Source: Malania oleifera
Lineage: Eukaryota > Streptophyta > Magnoliopsida > Santalales > Ximeniaceae
Assembly: GCF_029873635.1 (NCBI RefSeq)
Contig: NC_080423.1
Coordinates: 102,114,991 to 102,178,990, forward strand
Direction of reading: 5' to 3'
DNA: 64,000 nucleotides
The number at the start of each line of letters is the position of its first letter. Position 1 is the stretch's first letter. The notes beneath the pieces were generated by a model. The model did no database searches. It worked only from the letters and a program-made list of their open reading frames with translations, and was not told the origin of the DNA. Position numbers and translations under genes: made by a program. Shown here one piece after another: positions 31,867-44,631 of the stretch.

Positions 31867-33851
31867 TGTAATGACCTAGCTATTTAACTGGGTTTTTTTT
31901 ATATATATATATACTATAACATTTAAAATACTCTAATACCACATTGGATTAAACCCAATCAACAACCTAAGCAGCGAGAAGCGGAAATCAAATATACATA
32001 ACCACGTATAATTATATACAATACCAGAGTGCTAAATTGTTTCCCAAAATATACATATATAACTGTTCCCCAGAAATATCCTCAACTGGCTAGGGCTATA
32101 CAAAATACTCCAAAAAATACTCACTCTAATATTAGGGCAATACTGAGGCCCCTCTATTTGCGAACCTGATCTGCTCGCCTATTTGGATCACCTGAAAAAT
32201 GTTAAAGTAATTGGGATGAGCCAATGCTCAGTAAGACGAAATATGCTATTGCTAGTGTCTGGAAAATGAGTTACAATACTATGAAAATTTGTTTCTATAT
32301 AATCATGTATAACTAGATCTATGAATAATATACAAAAATGGAAACCACCACTAATTCTATATTGTTTAACATATATGTAATTTTAGGTTACTAATGAAAA
32401 TACTTCTAATGTATATAAGTATATTCTCTATCTCTGCAAATTTGTATATACATAATAATAACTGAAAACTTCCCTGTGGATAATTGTGTGGCATGATTTA
32501 ACCTCTCATTACAGGGTTGTGCGGCCCGTAAGCAGGATTTACCTTGGCTGACCGACCAAGGTAAACCACTATACTCCCTCGATCTGATCTGCCCTCCTCA
32601 ACCCATATCTGATGGGGAGCCTGTCCACGTCGGGGCACTATACGATCAACTTACTACCACGTATTATCTGAATAGGTGGTTGTACTCTGAACTGAATATC
32701 TGTGGCTACGGTACCGTGCTCTGCTGTATGGTCTAATAGGGTATGATACTATATAATATATTTCTATATACAACTAATTGTTTTACCATGATTCTGTAAT
32801 AACTGTATTAACCATGACACTGTAATAAATTGTAACTGTGTCATCTATATTTTTGAACTGAACTGTAATCTGTAAGTTATGGTACTGAAAACTGTATAAT
32901 CATGGTATTCTATAATTACTATAAAACATAACCACTGGCTGTATATTCTGAAAATACTATAAAATATGTTTCTTTACTATACCAATATTCTCAAGCCACA
33001 CAGTAATTTTAAACATATTACACATAAATGATAAACTGTATAAGTTTCTATCGTGAATAATCATCTGATAAAAAAGTATAGTTTATACTCAAGCATAGTA
33101 AAATTGCCTAGCATAGCATAGCGTATTTTCCTTACCTGACTCATACTAAAATCCTCTACTGAGACGGGTCCTACACCCGCAGGGTTTCCTACTCGACACC
33201 CTAAAAATAATTTTTGCTAGAACAAAATGTCACTATTTCTACGTCTACAACATTTTCTACAACTGCTAGAAAGCCAAATTTTGAATGAAAAACCTTACCC
33301 TGGATTTGGGATGAATTCCAACTTTACCCCACCAACAATCTGCTCCGGCAGACTTGAAGAGAACTCCACCAGAAGCGTCGTGGTGGCCTCAGATCGTCGA
33401 TCTGGCAACTGATGGGGCCAGAATTGATGAGAGAAGAGGGAGAGGCCGTAGGAGAGAGAGAAAAGAGAGAGCGGTGCTGATTTTTTGTGATTAAAATGAA
33501 TTTAGGACTATTTATACTGCGGGCTTCGTCGACGAGCCACGTCATCTCGTCGACGAGTCATTAAGGAATTTCGTTGACGAATCTTATCCTTCGTCGATGA
33601 AATTCAGAGTAGCCCAAATTTTTTCTCTTGGTATTTTCTCATCGACGAGACAGAACCTCGTCGACGAGGTTCTGAAGAACCCTCATAGAAGAAACCCTTA
33701 TATTCGTCTCATAGAGACCTGAAAATTTCTTGAAATTATTATTACCTCCAAAGTGCGATGTTGTTGACGAAGTCTACCGCCTCCTTTGATTCCTGTTTCC
33801 ATTTTTCTCCCTCTTTATTATTAAAATGCTATTATTCTTCGGGTCACTACA
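31867..33851 (-). mobile_element. Solo LTR (1985 bp), chromovirus-like family, inserted in element J
   Basis: On the minus strand it starts TGTAGTGACCC and ends GGTCATTACA. Exact 5-bp duplications CTGGG flank it (31862-31866, 33852-33856). It has no primer site or coding part. TCGTCGACGA-type repeats (33527-33690) lie just upstream of a minus-strand TATA (tataaata, about 33516-33509), then GA-rich sequence. Confidence 0.92.
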
Positions 33852-33856
33852 CTGGG

Positions 33857-35383
33857 CATAGAACAAGGATAGGAAGAATTGATTGAGAAATAAGAAAAAT
33901 TCTGGAATTGTTGATGAATAAAGGAAAAGTGGTACAGAATGATCTTGAGATAGATACGAACCCCACTCATCCTCCAGGGTTCACCCCAAATCATGGACAA
34001 ATATCAGCTCCACCACCTAACGTCATGGGGGGTCTGATGCCAAATATACTTCCCTTCATCCCTACTGTGCTAGCACAAGGGTTTCCAGTACCAGGAACTC
34101 CCCCGTTAGTAGTTTCTGATATGGGAATAAACAAATTTGAGGCTGAGCGTCGCCGTGACGTACTAGAGGAGCGCTTGAAAGCAATTGAAGGGTCTAATAC
34201 ATTCGACTCCGTTGATCCTAATGACTTTCGTCTGGTGCCGAAGGTCACTCTATTGCCAAAATTCAAGATGCCGAACTTTGAAAAATTTGATGGAACCCAC
34301 TATCCTTGGACCCATTTGCGCCTCTATTGCCAGAAAATGGCTGCACACACAAACGATAAGAGGTTGATGATGCATTACTTTTAGGATAGCTTGACTGAAG
34401 CGGCTATCATATGGTACATTCAACATGATCGAGTTCGAATCCGTATTTTGAAAGATCTGGCCAATGCTTTTATAGCTCAGTACCACCACGTGATAGAAAT
34501 GACACCTGATCGCATGACCTTACAAAAGCATGCAAATGAAACCTAACGAAACATTCAGAAATATGCATTAGATGGAGGGATATGTCTAAACAAGTGATCC
34601 CTCCGATGGAAGATAGGGAGGCTATCTCCTTATTCGTGAATACATTGAAAGATCCCTACTTTGGGCATCTCTTAGGGGCAACCCCCCATGACTTCATGGA
34701 TATTGTTTCTACCGGAGAAAGAATTGAAATGGCTATCAAAGTCAGAAGAACCAAAAGTTGTGGCGTAAAAACTGATCCGAGCAAGAGGAAGAAAGATGAG
34801 GAAGCACAGATGATTCAGGGGCATCCTTACCAAGAGGGTAAGACCCCGTGGCTGAATAAGAACTTTGCCTACGAGCCCACAGTCCATCAGATAGTGCAGC
34901 TAGGTGTGCAACCCCAAGCAGTTTCCCTTGGGCCTAGGCCCGTTACAAGGCAGTTGAATGTTCGGGACACGGGAGGGGGACCCTCGATGGAAAGAAAGAG
35001 AAAATAAATTCAACCTATTCTGATGACTTATGCAGATTGGTGTCAATTCAAATGGTTGCACTGGTAATAGGATTATTGCTGCAGTTCCCTTTCCAAAGGT
35101 GGTATGACCCAAATGCTCAATGCGAGTATCATTCTAGGGCAATAGGTCATTCAATTGAAAAATGTTGGCATTTTAAGTATAAAGTACAAACCTTAAGAGA
35201 TTTGGGTCTACTGGTGATGGACACGGAGGAGCCCGTTGTGCAACGTTAAAAGAATACTTTGAAGTTCAGGTCAGTTAAAGAAGTACAACAAGTTTTGGAC
35301 CAGAGATATTCTGCATATAGTCTGAATGAATGAGTTTACTCTTTGACCATGGAAACAGAGAAATACAAGTGGCAAGCTTTACT
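33857..35383 (+). pseudogene. Tat/Ogre-type gag of element J, broken
   Basis: It reads RDVLEERLKAIEG, LVPKVTLLPKFKMPNFEKFD, YCQKMAAHTNDKRLMMHYF, then a stop, AAIIWYIQHD, and from 34582 MEDREAISLFVNTLKDPYFG and TGERIEMAIK. The end has YDPNAQCEYHSRAIGHSIEKC, matching the cysteine/histidine end of Tat gag. Stops at about 34382 and 34544 and frame changes make it dead. It is cut near 35383 by element B. Confidence 0.85.
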
Positions 35384-35639
35384 AATTCCATTTTCCTCTC
35401 TCTTTAATATTTAAATACCATTATTCTTCAGGTCATTACATTCTCCCCTCCTTATAAAATTTCATCCTAGAAATTTACTATCCATACAATTCATTATCCC
35501 TTAAAGGCAAAACGGAGGAATACCATGGTTACATTCTGAATCTTGGGAGATTACATATACAAAAGAAAATTCCCCCAAAACAAAAATGCTACTTACTAAC
35601 TATTACATGTACCTGCACAAGAAATATTACTAACTACTT

Positions 35640-36300
35640 AAGCTTTTTGAAATAATTGCGGATACTTATGCTTTATCTACTCCTCGAATTCCCAAGAAGC
35701 CTCTTCCACTGCATGATTCCTCCACAAAACTTTTACCAGAGGAATCTTTTTGTTACGTTACTCCTGCACTTTCCTATCCAGAATCTGTACTGGTACCTCC
35801 TCATACACCAGTAAATCACTAAGCTTTAATTCACCATAGCTGATAATATGAGAAGGGTCTAAGACGTACTTCCTCAATATGGAAACGTGGAATATGTCGT
35901 GCATCCTGGATAATACAGGTGACAAAGCTAACTTGTAGGCAACCGACCCTACTTTATCTAGAATCTCAAATGGACCAATAAACCTAGGGCTAAGTTTACC
36001 TTTCCTCCCGAATCTCATAACCTCTTTCAACGAAGTTATCTTCAGAAATACATGATCCCCATCATCGAATTCCAATTTCCTACGACGGTTATCAGCATAA
36101 CTCTTCTGTCGGCACTGAGATGCACTAATTCTAACTCTGATAAGTCAATTTTTATCACACGCTTGCTGTACCATCTTTGGCCCCACGACACGCCGCTCAC
36201 CCATCTCATCCCAGAATAAAGGAGAATGACATCTCCTACCATATAGTACTTCAAACGGTGCCATGCTAATGCTGGTCTAATAACTGTTATTATACGCAAA
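35640..36300 (-). pseudogene. Integrase C-terminus and chromodomain-like tail of element B
   Basis: The minus strand reads [49 protein letters not shown], a stop, then IPLVKVLWRNHAVEEASWEF, a chromodomain-type ending that marks chromoviruses. Upstream frames (WHRLKYYMVG) belong to the integrase core. Confidence 0.85.
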
Positions 36301-37260
36301 TTCTACCAGCGGCATGAATTGAGTCCAACTACCCCAAAATCTAATACGCACGCTTGGAGCATATCCTCTCATATCTGTATCGTCCTCTTGGTCTGAGGAT
36401 GAAATGTCGTGCTAAACGATAATTGAGAACCTAGAGCTTCCTGCAAGCTCCTCCAAAAACGTGATGTAAAGTGTGATCTAATACAATAGATACTGGCACC
36501 CTATGTGAACGAACTATCTCTTAAATGTAAATCTCCGCCAACCTGTTGATGGAGTAGCTGATCTTGATAGGTAAAAAGTGGACAGTCTTAGTCAAACGGT
36601 CAATAATCACCCAAATGGCATTTTGGCCGTGCAACACTGTTGGTAGTCCTGACATAAAATCCATAGATATATGATCCTACTTCCACTCTAGGATAAATAA
36701 CAGCTGCAACTGCCTGCTGGCCTCTAGAGCTCAGCTTTTACCTACTGGCACGTCAAACTCTAGGCTACATACTCAGCAATTTCTTTCTTCATACCACTCC
36801 ACCAGTATGACTCTCACAGATCCCTATACATTTTCGTACTACTAAGATGAACTGTATATAAAGATTTGTAAGCCTCCTCTAGAATGGTCTTCCTAATATC
36901 AGTATTAAAAGGAATGCATAATTTGGAACAGAACCGCAAAGCTTCGCCATCTGCAATACTGAATTCCTCCCCCTGACCACTCTGCACTCTATCCATCACC
37001 TCTGCTAATTCTAGGTCTTCTTTTTGAGTAGCTTTAATTCTTTCATGCAGAGTAGGTTGCACTACTAAACTGGCGATACATACCTGAGGATCACTTTTAA
37101 CTAATTCGATGCTGAGTCTCTCCAGATCAATCATGATCAGATATTGGATTTCCATAACTGTTAACGCTGATTCCTTAGACTTCCTGCTCAACATATCAGC
37201 TACCACATTAACCTTCCTTGGGTGGTAACTGATAGTGTAGTCAAAATCCTTAATAAGCTC
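36301..37260 (-). pseudogene. RNase H end and integrase of element B
   Basis: It contains DFDYTISYHPRKVNVVADML (RNase H end), the zinc-finger region near AYKSLYTVHLSSTKMYRDL, and remains of the core domain. Stops and frameshifts occur. Confidence 0.8.
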
Positions 37261-38047
37261 CAACCACCTTCTTTGCCTTATATTCAGTTCCCTCTAAGTG
37301 AAAAGGTACTTTAAACTCTTGTGGTCGGAGAAAATCTCACACTGCTCGCCATACAGGTACTGCCTTCAAATCATCAATGCGTGTACTACTGCATCCAATT
37401 CAAGATCATGAGCAGGGTTGTTCTTTTCATATTCTTTTAATTGTCTGGAAGCATATGCCACCACCCTGCCATGCTGCATCAATACACAACTAAGTCCTTT
37501 CAAGGACGCATCACCGTAAATGACATAACCTTCTCCCCCTGATGTAATGATCAATACTGGTGTTGTAACTAACCTCTGCTTCAATTCCTAGAAACTCTGC
37601 TCACAGCTGTCGTCCCACTCAAATCTGATATTCTTCCTAGTCAGTCGTGTTAGTGCTCGGATAATGTTGAGAATCCCTCAACGAAACGATGGTAATAACC
37701 AGCTAGTCCCAAGAAACTCCTGATCTCCTGGACGTTACTCAGTCTAGCCCAATTCACTACCGCCTCAATCTTACTGTACCTGGAAGTAGATCAATAGGAA
37801 AATCTACCTCACGATCAGGTGGCAAGCCTGGCAACTCATCTAGAAAAACATCTGTAAACTCCTTTACTACAGACGTGATAACAAATTCCAATTCATTCTC
37901 TGACATTTCCTTCACAAAAGCCACAAACCCCTGACAACCGCTCAGCAATAGTCTTCTCGCCTGAATAGCTGAAACTAGCTTAGGCATGGATTGTACTCGC
38001 GACCCTATGAACCTGAATTCTACTCTTCCTGGAGGTCTAAATATCAC
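37261..38047 (-). pseudogene. RT N-terminus fused to RT thumb and RNase H of element B
   Basis: The segment FIGSRVQSMPKLVSAIQARR to FPIDLLPG is directly followed by KIEAVVNWARLSNVQEIRSF and LGLAGYYHRF. The whole RT core, including the catalytic FIDD region, is absent; about 600 bp are missing when compared with element E. RNase H ([17 protein letters not shown]) follows. Confidence 0.8.
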
Positions 38048-39443
38048 TTCTCATGCATGGCAATCTATGCTGGCAAAATTAGCTGCTAGCCAAGCCATAC
38101 CAAATATTACTTCGAACCCATGCATATCCAGCACTATTAAATTGACAGACAAGATTTTCTCCTAAATATCAATTGAACAACCCAGCCGGTGTAGATACCA
38201 ACAATTCAGTATCTAACAACTGTATTTCTGCCGCACATAGTCTAGTGCACTCCAAAGATACAAATGAGTGTGTGGCTCCTGAATCAAACAATGCAATAAC
38301 TTTAAAACAAAGCATACTAACCATACCTATCACCACGTCACCAGCTGTCTCAGCATCACCTAGCGTCAGAGCGAACACTCTAACTGGAGCCATATTCCTC
38401 TACTGGCCCCTACGTGGCACCTGATAACCTCCCCAATATGGTCTACGAGCAGGAGTTGCATCTAGTGGTGTAAAGCAATCTTGCACCATATGTCCCTGTC
38501 TACCACAACGATAGAAAAAAACTCCCCATACTCGACACTCTCCCCAGTGTCTCCTCCCACAAGTCTAATAGACAGGAGGACCCTACACTGCCTGAACCTT
38601 GCATCCTCCAGTCTCCCGCCTCTGTCCTTTGCCATCGTTTCCCCTCCTTCACTAATTTTGCCTAGGACCCTACTGGTAGCCCGAAGATGCAGATCTCTTC
38701 CTCTGTCCCTACTCCTCTGCATCCAAATGCTCACCAACCTCTGCCAAGGTTGCTCTATTGACTAACTTAGCAAAATCTTGGATCCGTAGCACTACCACCT
38801 GCTTGAATATATTCCACCTCAAACCTATTTCAAACTGCCTCGCTTTCTTCATCTCATCAAGGACAATATACGAAGCAAAGCAAGAAAGCTCTATAAATCA
38901 CGTCGCATACTGCTAGATCGACAACTGTCCCTGCTTCATACTTAGGAACTCTTCTATTTTAGGCTCTCAAACAGTAGCTATTTTAGCCTCCCGAACAATA
39001 GCTAGAAAATATTTATCGAAGAATAATTCCTTAAACCGATCCCAAGTCATGGCTATCGGCATAGTCCTCTGCTGCTCTAGAAGCCTCACAGCAGTCCACC
39101 ACCTCCTAGCCTCCCCTGTCAATTTATAGGTGGTGAAGAGGACCCTCTGTTCTTTCGTATACTATAGCACCGCCAAAACTTTCTCAATCTCCTACATCCA
39201 ATTCTCAGTAGTTGCAGGATCGACCCCTCTTGAAAACACCGAAGGATTCATCTTAGTAAACTTTTCTATAGTGCACCCATGACCTACTGATGAACCACTC
39301 TGCTCTCTAGAGCTTCTTGCGATCTCAGCCATAACCTGCTGGGCCACGCTGCGAAGTATTGCGTTAAAGTCTATCCCGCCTGCACCCGAGGGCCTTGCTC
39401 CATCACTGCCACTTGCATGGACACTACCTCCTCCTGGATCCAT
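38048..39443 (-). pseudogene. Gag and protease of element B, broken
   Basis: Gag starts MDPGGGSVHASGSDG at 39443, with TIEKFTKMNPSVFSRGVDP. A knuckle-like YRCGRQGHMVQDC lies near 38500, its first Cys changed. The protease shows ALFDSGATHSFVS (active-site DSG) near 38300-38260. Multiple stops. Confidence 0.8.
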
Positions 39444-39975
39444 CCTGAAAAACAACAAACGCAACTCAAAAATCCTATTCTTATAATTTACCCGCCTAAC
39501 CTCACTTTTTGTCTTAACCTTCTCAGATTATTTCTAACTTAATCCTACATTCTAAGAACATAACCTGACAATAGTTTGCTATAATTTTCCTAAAATCGTC
39601 ACCCCAGGAAAAACACAGAAACCACCACGGTAGTCCTACCTCTAAACTATAGAACAAATCCTTAAATCATTTTCCTATACTCTGGTATCGTTTCCGCTGC
39701 ACTCTAAAGTCTACAGAACCTTGCAACCTAGGCTCTGATACCAAATTGTAATGACCTGCTTAACTTCCATTTTTTTTTTCCTTTTTATGATAAAACCAAT
39801 ATAGCAAATCCAGAATATCATAATCAACTTGAACCCGTGGGTATCAGGGATGCATAAGAAGAACAGTACGGAAGCCTAAATAGCAGGAAACATAACATCA
39901 AACATATACCACAACACCATGTCAGTTCAATACTAGAGTTTACTACAAATATCATAAAATACACATCACCCAAAA

Positions 39976-41231
39976 AAGAGATTGTATGCCAAGTTTAGTA
40001 CATGTGAATTTTGGTTAGAGAAAGTGGCGTTTCTGGGGCATATTATATTAGAGGATAGAATTTCAATGGATCCTAGTAAGATAGAGGCAGTGGTAAATTT
40101 GGAAAGGCTGAGGAATGTTCAGAAGATTAGGAGTTTCTTGGGACTGGCGGGATATTACCATCGGTTTGTGGAGGGATTCTCAGGGGCAGGGCCTTTGATT
40201 CAACTGACCAGGAAGAATGCCAAATTTGCATGGGATAATGAATGCAAGTAGAGCTTCTCGGAATTAAAACAATGGCTCGTCATTACACCGGCACTGGCGA
40301 TTCCATCTGGAGATGATGTCTATGTAATTTATTGTGATGCGTATTTGAAAGGGCTTGGTTATGTGTTGATGCAGCATGGTAAGGTCATAGCTTATGCCTC
40401 CCAATAGTTGAAAGAGTACAAAAAGAACTACCCTACCCACGATCTGAAATTGGCTGCAGTGGTACATGCGTTAAAGATTTGGAGGCATTACTTGTATGGT
40501 AAGGTGAGAGATGTGAGATATTCTCTAATCACAAAAGTTTGAAGTACTTTTTCACTCAAAAGGAGCTGAACATGAGACAAAGGAGGTGGTTGGAACTTAT
40601 TAAAGATTATGATTATACTATCAGTTACCACCTAGGGAAAGCAAACGTGGTAGCGGATGCTCTGAGCACGAAATTAGTGGGATCATCACTGGTAGCTTTG
40701 GAGGTTCAACATCCGATCTGATGGATTTGGATAGACTCGGTGTAGAGTTGGTAGAGAGTGATCCTCATGCATTTATTGCCAACTTAGTGGTGTAGCCTAC
40801 ATTACAGGAAAGAAATAAAGTTGCTCAGAAAGAGGATCCTGAATTAGCAGAGGTAATAGACAGAGTGCAGGATTGTCAGGGAGAGGAGTTCAGTATTTCA
40901 GATGATGAAACTGTGAGATTTCGCATCATATTGTATGTGCCTGCAGATGATGATATTAGGAAAACGATTTTAGAAGAGGCTCACAGATCTCTATACATAG
41001 TTCATCCTCGCAGTACTAAAATGTATAGGGATCTGCGAGAGTATTTCTAGTGAAGTAACATGAAGAGGGAGATTGCCGAATTTTTGCAGCAGTACTTAAC
41101 GTGCCAACAGGTTAAGGCTGAGCATGAGAGGCCGGCAGGGCAGTTGCAGCCACTTTACATACCTGAGTGGAAGTGAAACCACATATCCATGGATTTGTCA
41201 CTGGACTACCGCTGGTGTTGCATGGTCAGAA
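39976..41231 (+). pseudogene. Pol fragment C: RT thumb, RNase H, integrase zinc finger
   Basis: Frames in order: LYAKFSTCEFWLEKVAFLGH in slightly changed form, [85 protein letters not shown]-type, and DHISMDF-like. It stops at 41231 where the LTR of element D is inserted, in the integrase core. It may be the continuation of element A, but an RT stretch is missing between them. Confidence 0.75.
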
Positions 41232-43292
41232 TGTAATAACCCAATAAATTAATCAAGGCCTCGTCGACAAACACAAGGGATTCGTCGACGAGGGTACATG
41301 AGGATCTCGTCGATGAGGGTACGTCTCATCAACGAGATGATACCGAGAAGGGGTTTCTGGCAGTCTAAAATTCATCGACAAGGGATACAGGTTCGTCGAT
41401 GAACTTTCTTCAGGGACCCGTCGATGAGATGATGTGTCTCATCGATGAATCTGGGTCTATAAGTACTTCTAAAATCGAATTTTCACATAAATCTGGTATA
41501 GGAAACCTTCTCTCTCTCTCTCTAAAACGTTCCCATCCCCTTATCTCTTCGATCTCGGCTCCGTCTCTTGCCGGATCGATGATCTGAAGCCACCACGACG
41601 CTCCGGGGAAAGTTCTCTTCAAGTCTGCCGGAGCGGATCGTTGGTGGGGCTAATTTGAAATTCATCCCAATCTCATGGTAAGGCATTTTTTTTTAATATT
41701 TGCTTTCCCCACAGTTATAAGAAATATAATATACGAAGAAATTCCAATGTTTTGTTCTGGGAGATGCTGTTTTCAGGGTATTGAGTGGGGAACCTTGCGG
41801 ATACAGGGTCAGAGTATAGTAGGGGCTTCTTAGAATTTAGGTAAGGGAAATATGCTATGTTAGAGATTTTTAATATGTATAACAGAAGATTATGAATGTA
41901 TATTTACAAGCATGTGGATCAGATTATTTTTTCAGAATATCATGAATATTATTTTCACAGTGAAATTACAGAAATAGATTATGAGCTTTTATTTACACCG
42001 TTGTGTGGCTTAAGTTTATTATAGTTTAGCATAATTGATTATGTAACATTACAGATACTTAGTTATACAAATAATTTGCAGAAAATGAGAATTATAGTAT
42101 TTCTTAGAATAACATGATTTCTAAACTAGAACACTCAGATAGAAATTACAGATTTTACAGATAGAGATTACAGATATTACAAACAAAAATTATAGATATT
42201 ACAGATATTATAGAAAGAAATTACTGATATTCTAGATTTACAGTGTTATGGTTGTTTTGATATCACGTTAAAAAAGCAAGATAAATATATATATAGTGTT
42301 ATGGTTGTTTTGATATCATGTTAAAATAGCAAGATAAATATATATAGTATTATACAGTGATCTCTGTGGAAATTATAGAAAGAGATATACAGCAGAGCAC
42401 GGTACCGTTACTGTTACAGATAGAGCGCAATCACATTACTCAGATAGTATGTGGATTTCATCTAACCGTGCTAGGAAAGATTGCAGTCTCCCCGGAGAGT
42501 TGGGTTGAGGTGGCCGATTAGATGATGTTAGATTTGGAGATTGCCCGGAGAGATCGCAGTGGGCCATATTGGCGGATGTTATAAATATAGATTGACTTGC
42601 CTGGTAGGCCAACCATAGTGAGTCCAGCTTACGGGCCGCACAACCTTGTCATGAGGGGTCAAATCATGACATACAGATCCCAGGGTATAGCAGAAGTTCC
42701 TTTGTACAGATATATCACACAGTGGTAGTTTATATTATTATATTAGCAGTATGTGCAGATAGCAAACTCAGATACACAACTATACTTTAAATTACATTAC
42801 ATACATTTTATATAGTTTATCAACTTATTCAATATCAGTATTTTAAATGTGTAACTCAGCCGCCACACACTAGTAATAGCATATTTCCTCTTATTGAGCG
42901 TCGTCTCATCCCAGTGACTTACTGTTTTTTAAGAGATCCAGTTAGGCAAGCAAATCAGGCTCGCGGGTAGAGATTATTTTGCACTATCACACTGGAAGGG
43001 TAGGTGTTTATAAGATACCAGTATTTTGGGGTAGTTACTAGATTTTGGTGACGTCACTGAGTATTTTGTGTTGTTAATATACTTTAGAATATTATAGTTT
43101 TCTCGTATTGTGTATATATATATTTATGACAGTTTACAGTGTTACAGTTACTGCTGCTTAGGTGTGTGTGACATACAGAGTTTTCTCAGTACTCCCTTGA
43201 GCCTGGGTTTACCAGTAGTATTTCAAACAGATGGTATTTGTGATATATAGAGATATGGAAAAAAAATGTTATATAAGTAGCAGGTCGTTACA
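41232..43292 (+). mobile_element. Element D, 5' LTR (2061 bp)
   Basis: It starts TGTAATAACCC and ends GGTCGTTACA. U3 carries TCGTCGACGA-type repeats (41262-41450), then tctataagt (about 41457), a CT run and the U5 block with cgacgctccggggaa, also seen in LTR H. A 53-bp tandem duplication lies at 42242-42346. The left flank is integrase of fragment C (cagaa). Confidence 0.88.
42242..42346 (+). repeat. 53-bp tandem duplication in the LTR of element D
   Basis: Two copies start agtgttatggttgttttgat at 42242 and 42295, differing at two or three positions. Confidence 0.9.
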
Positions 43293-43295
43293 GTT

Positions 43296-43307
43296 TGGTA
43301 TCAGAGC
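43296..43307 (+). promoter_or_regulatory. Primer-binding site of element D
   Basis: tggtatcagagc, a full match to the complement of the initiator tRNA-Met 3' end, 3 bp after the LTR. Confidence 0.88.
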
Positions 43308-43612
43308 CTAAGTTGTTAGGTTCTGTAAACTCTAGAATACAGTGGGAACAATACCAGAATATAGGAAAAGGATTTAAGGCTTTGTTCTTTTGTTTAAATA
43401 TAGGTTTTTCGTGGTGGTTTCTGTGTTTTTCCTGGGGTGAAAATTTTAGGAAAACCATAGTAAACTATTGACGAGTCATGTGTTTGGGTTGCAGGATTGG
43501 ATTTTGGGGTAAGAACACGGGAGTTGTTAATAGAGAAACTTAAGTTTTAGTTGAATGAGTAGATTAGATCTGTACGGGAGCTATGACACTAAAATGATGC
43601 TCTATGTATTTC

Positions 43613-44300
43613 ATGATGGATCCAGGGAGCAATGATATGAATGTGAGGGGTGACAGACCAGTACCCTCCAATATAGATGGTGGAGATACAGATGTCGTAT
43701 TACGCAGCGTCACTCAGCAGGTGATGGCTGAGATGGCTAAGAGTGGAGGAGAGCGTGGCTGCATGATCGAGCAGTCTACGTGGATGAAGCCTCCCTTTTT
43801 TGCTGGAGGACTTGACCTAATTGTAGCTGAGAATTGGGTTCAGGATGTTGAGGAAACTTTAGCAGTGCTAGCATGTACAAACAAGCAGAAAGTGGCATTT
43901 GCATCATTTAAACTAACATGAGAGGCAAAGCGCTGGTGGAGATTAGCGTGGTTGATTGAGGAGTAGAGTCTAGATCTAGTGCCAGTATCATGGAGTCAGT
44001 TCAAGGAATTATTCTTTGGGCAATATTTCACTGCTATCGTTCAGAGCGCGAAGGCAGTAGAATTTCTACATTTGGCTCAGGGGTAGATTACAGTGTCTCA
44101 TTATGCTACATGATTTATCAAGTTGTCCCGTTTCACCCCACACTTAGCACCAGATGAAGAAAAGAAAGCAAGGAAGTTTGAAAAAGGCCTGAGGCCGAAT
44201 TTATTTGAGCAAGTCATTGGCTTTCGGGCTCAGACATTCACGGAGGTGGTGGATAGAAGAGCTATTATTGAGAGTGGTATGCAGAGAGGTGCGGCAGATA
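43613..44300 (+). pseudogene. Gag of element D, N-terminal two thirds
   Basis: Reads MMDPGSNDMNVRGD, VLRSVTQQVMAEMAKS, ENWVQDVEETLAVLACT, FIKLSRFTPHLAPDEEKKAR and KFEKGLRPNLFEQV. Stops at 43919, 43963, 44083 and 44111 or nearby. It ends at about 44300 just before the zinc-knuckle part, where pararetrovirus sequence starts. Confidence 0.82.
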
Positions 44301-44304
44301 GAAT

Positions 44305-44631
44305 GCACAACCCTTATTGATACCGGATGTACGTGGTCTTGCACGAGATTCAGATTTCCAGAAGTAACTTGGGAATCAGAGAATCTTCGAGTCATAATTG
44401 GCAATAGTACATTACTCCAAATTGGAGAGATTGCCAAAAAATGTGATGATTAGGATAAATGGCAAAGATTATGAGGAGTAGATTCTTTGCCTAATTCCAA
44501 AATTACCAAATGATTTTCTATTAGGAATTGTATTTTTTAGAAAATATCAACCATTTACAATATTTTCAGAAGGAATAATCCTATATAACCATTTCATCCC
44601 TAAGTCCTCAGGAACTAATATAAGGAATTAT
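44305..44631 (+). pseudogene. Pararetroviral aspartic protease remnant
   Basis: Begins with a TLIDTGCTW active-site motif at about 44308, followed by sequence resembling the pararetroviral protease. Stop codons at about 44452, 44480 and 44538. Confidence 0.65.

Larger units (their letters stand above)
35384..39975 (-). mobile_element. Element B, chromovirus-like gypsy, minus strand, both LTRs truncated
   Basis: On the minus strand: the last ~230 bp of the 5' LTR (39975-39747), iMet primer site TGGTATCAGAGCC (39743-39731), gag from 39443, protease, RT (core deleted), RNase H, integrase, chromodomain-like tail, a 3' untranslated region with ggaggggagaa tract at about 35459-35449, and only ~65 bp of 3' LTR (TGTAATGACCTG start at 35448). 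Both ends are broken joints rather than LTR ends. Confidence 0.85.
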
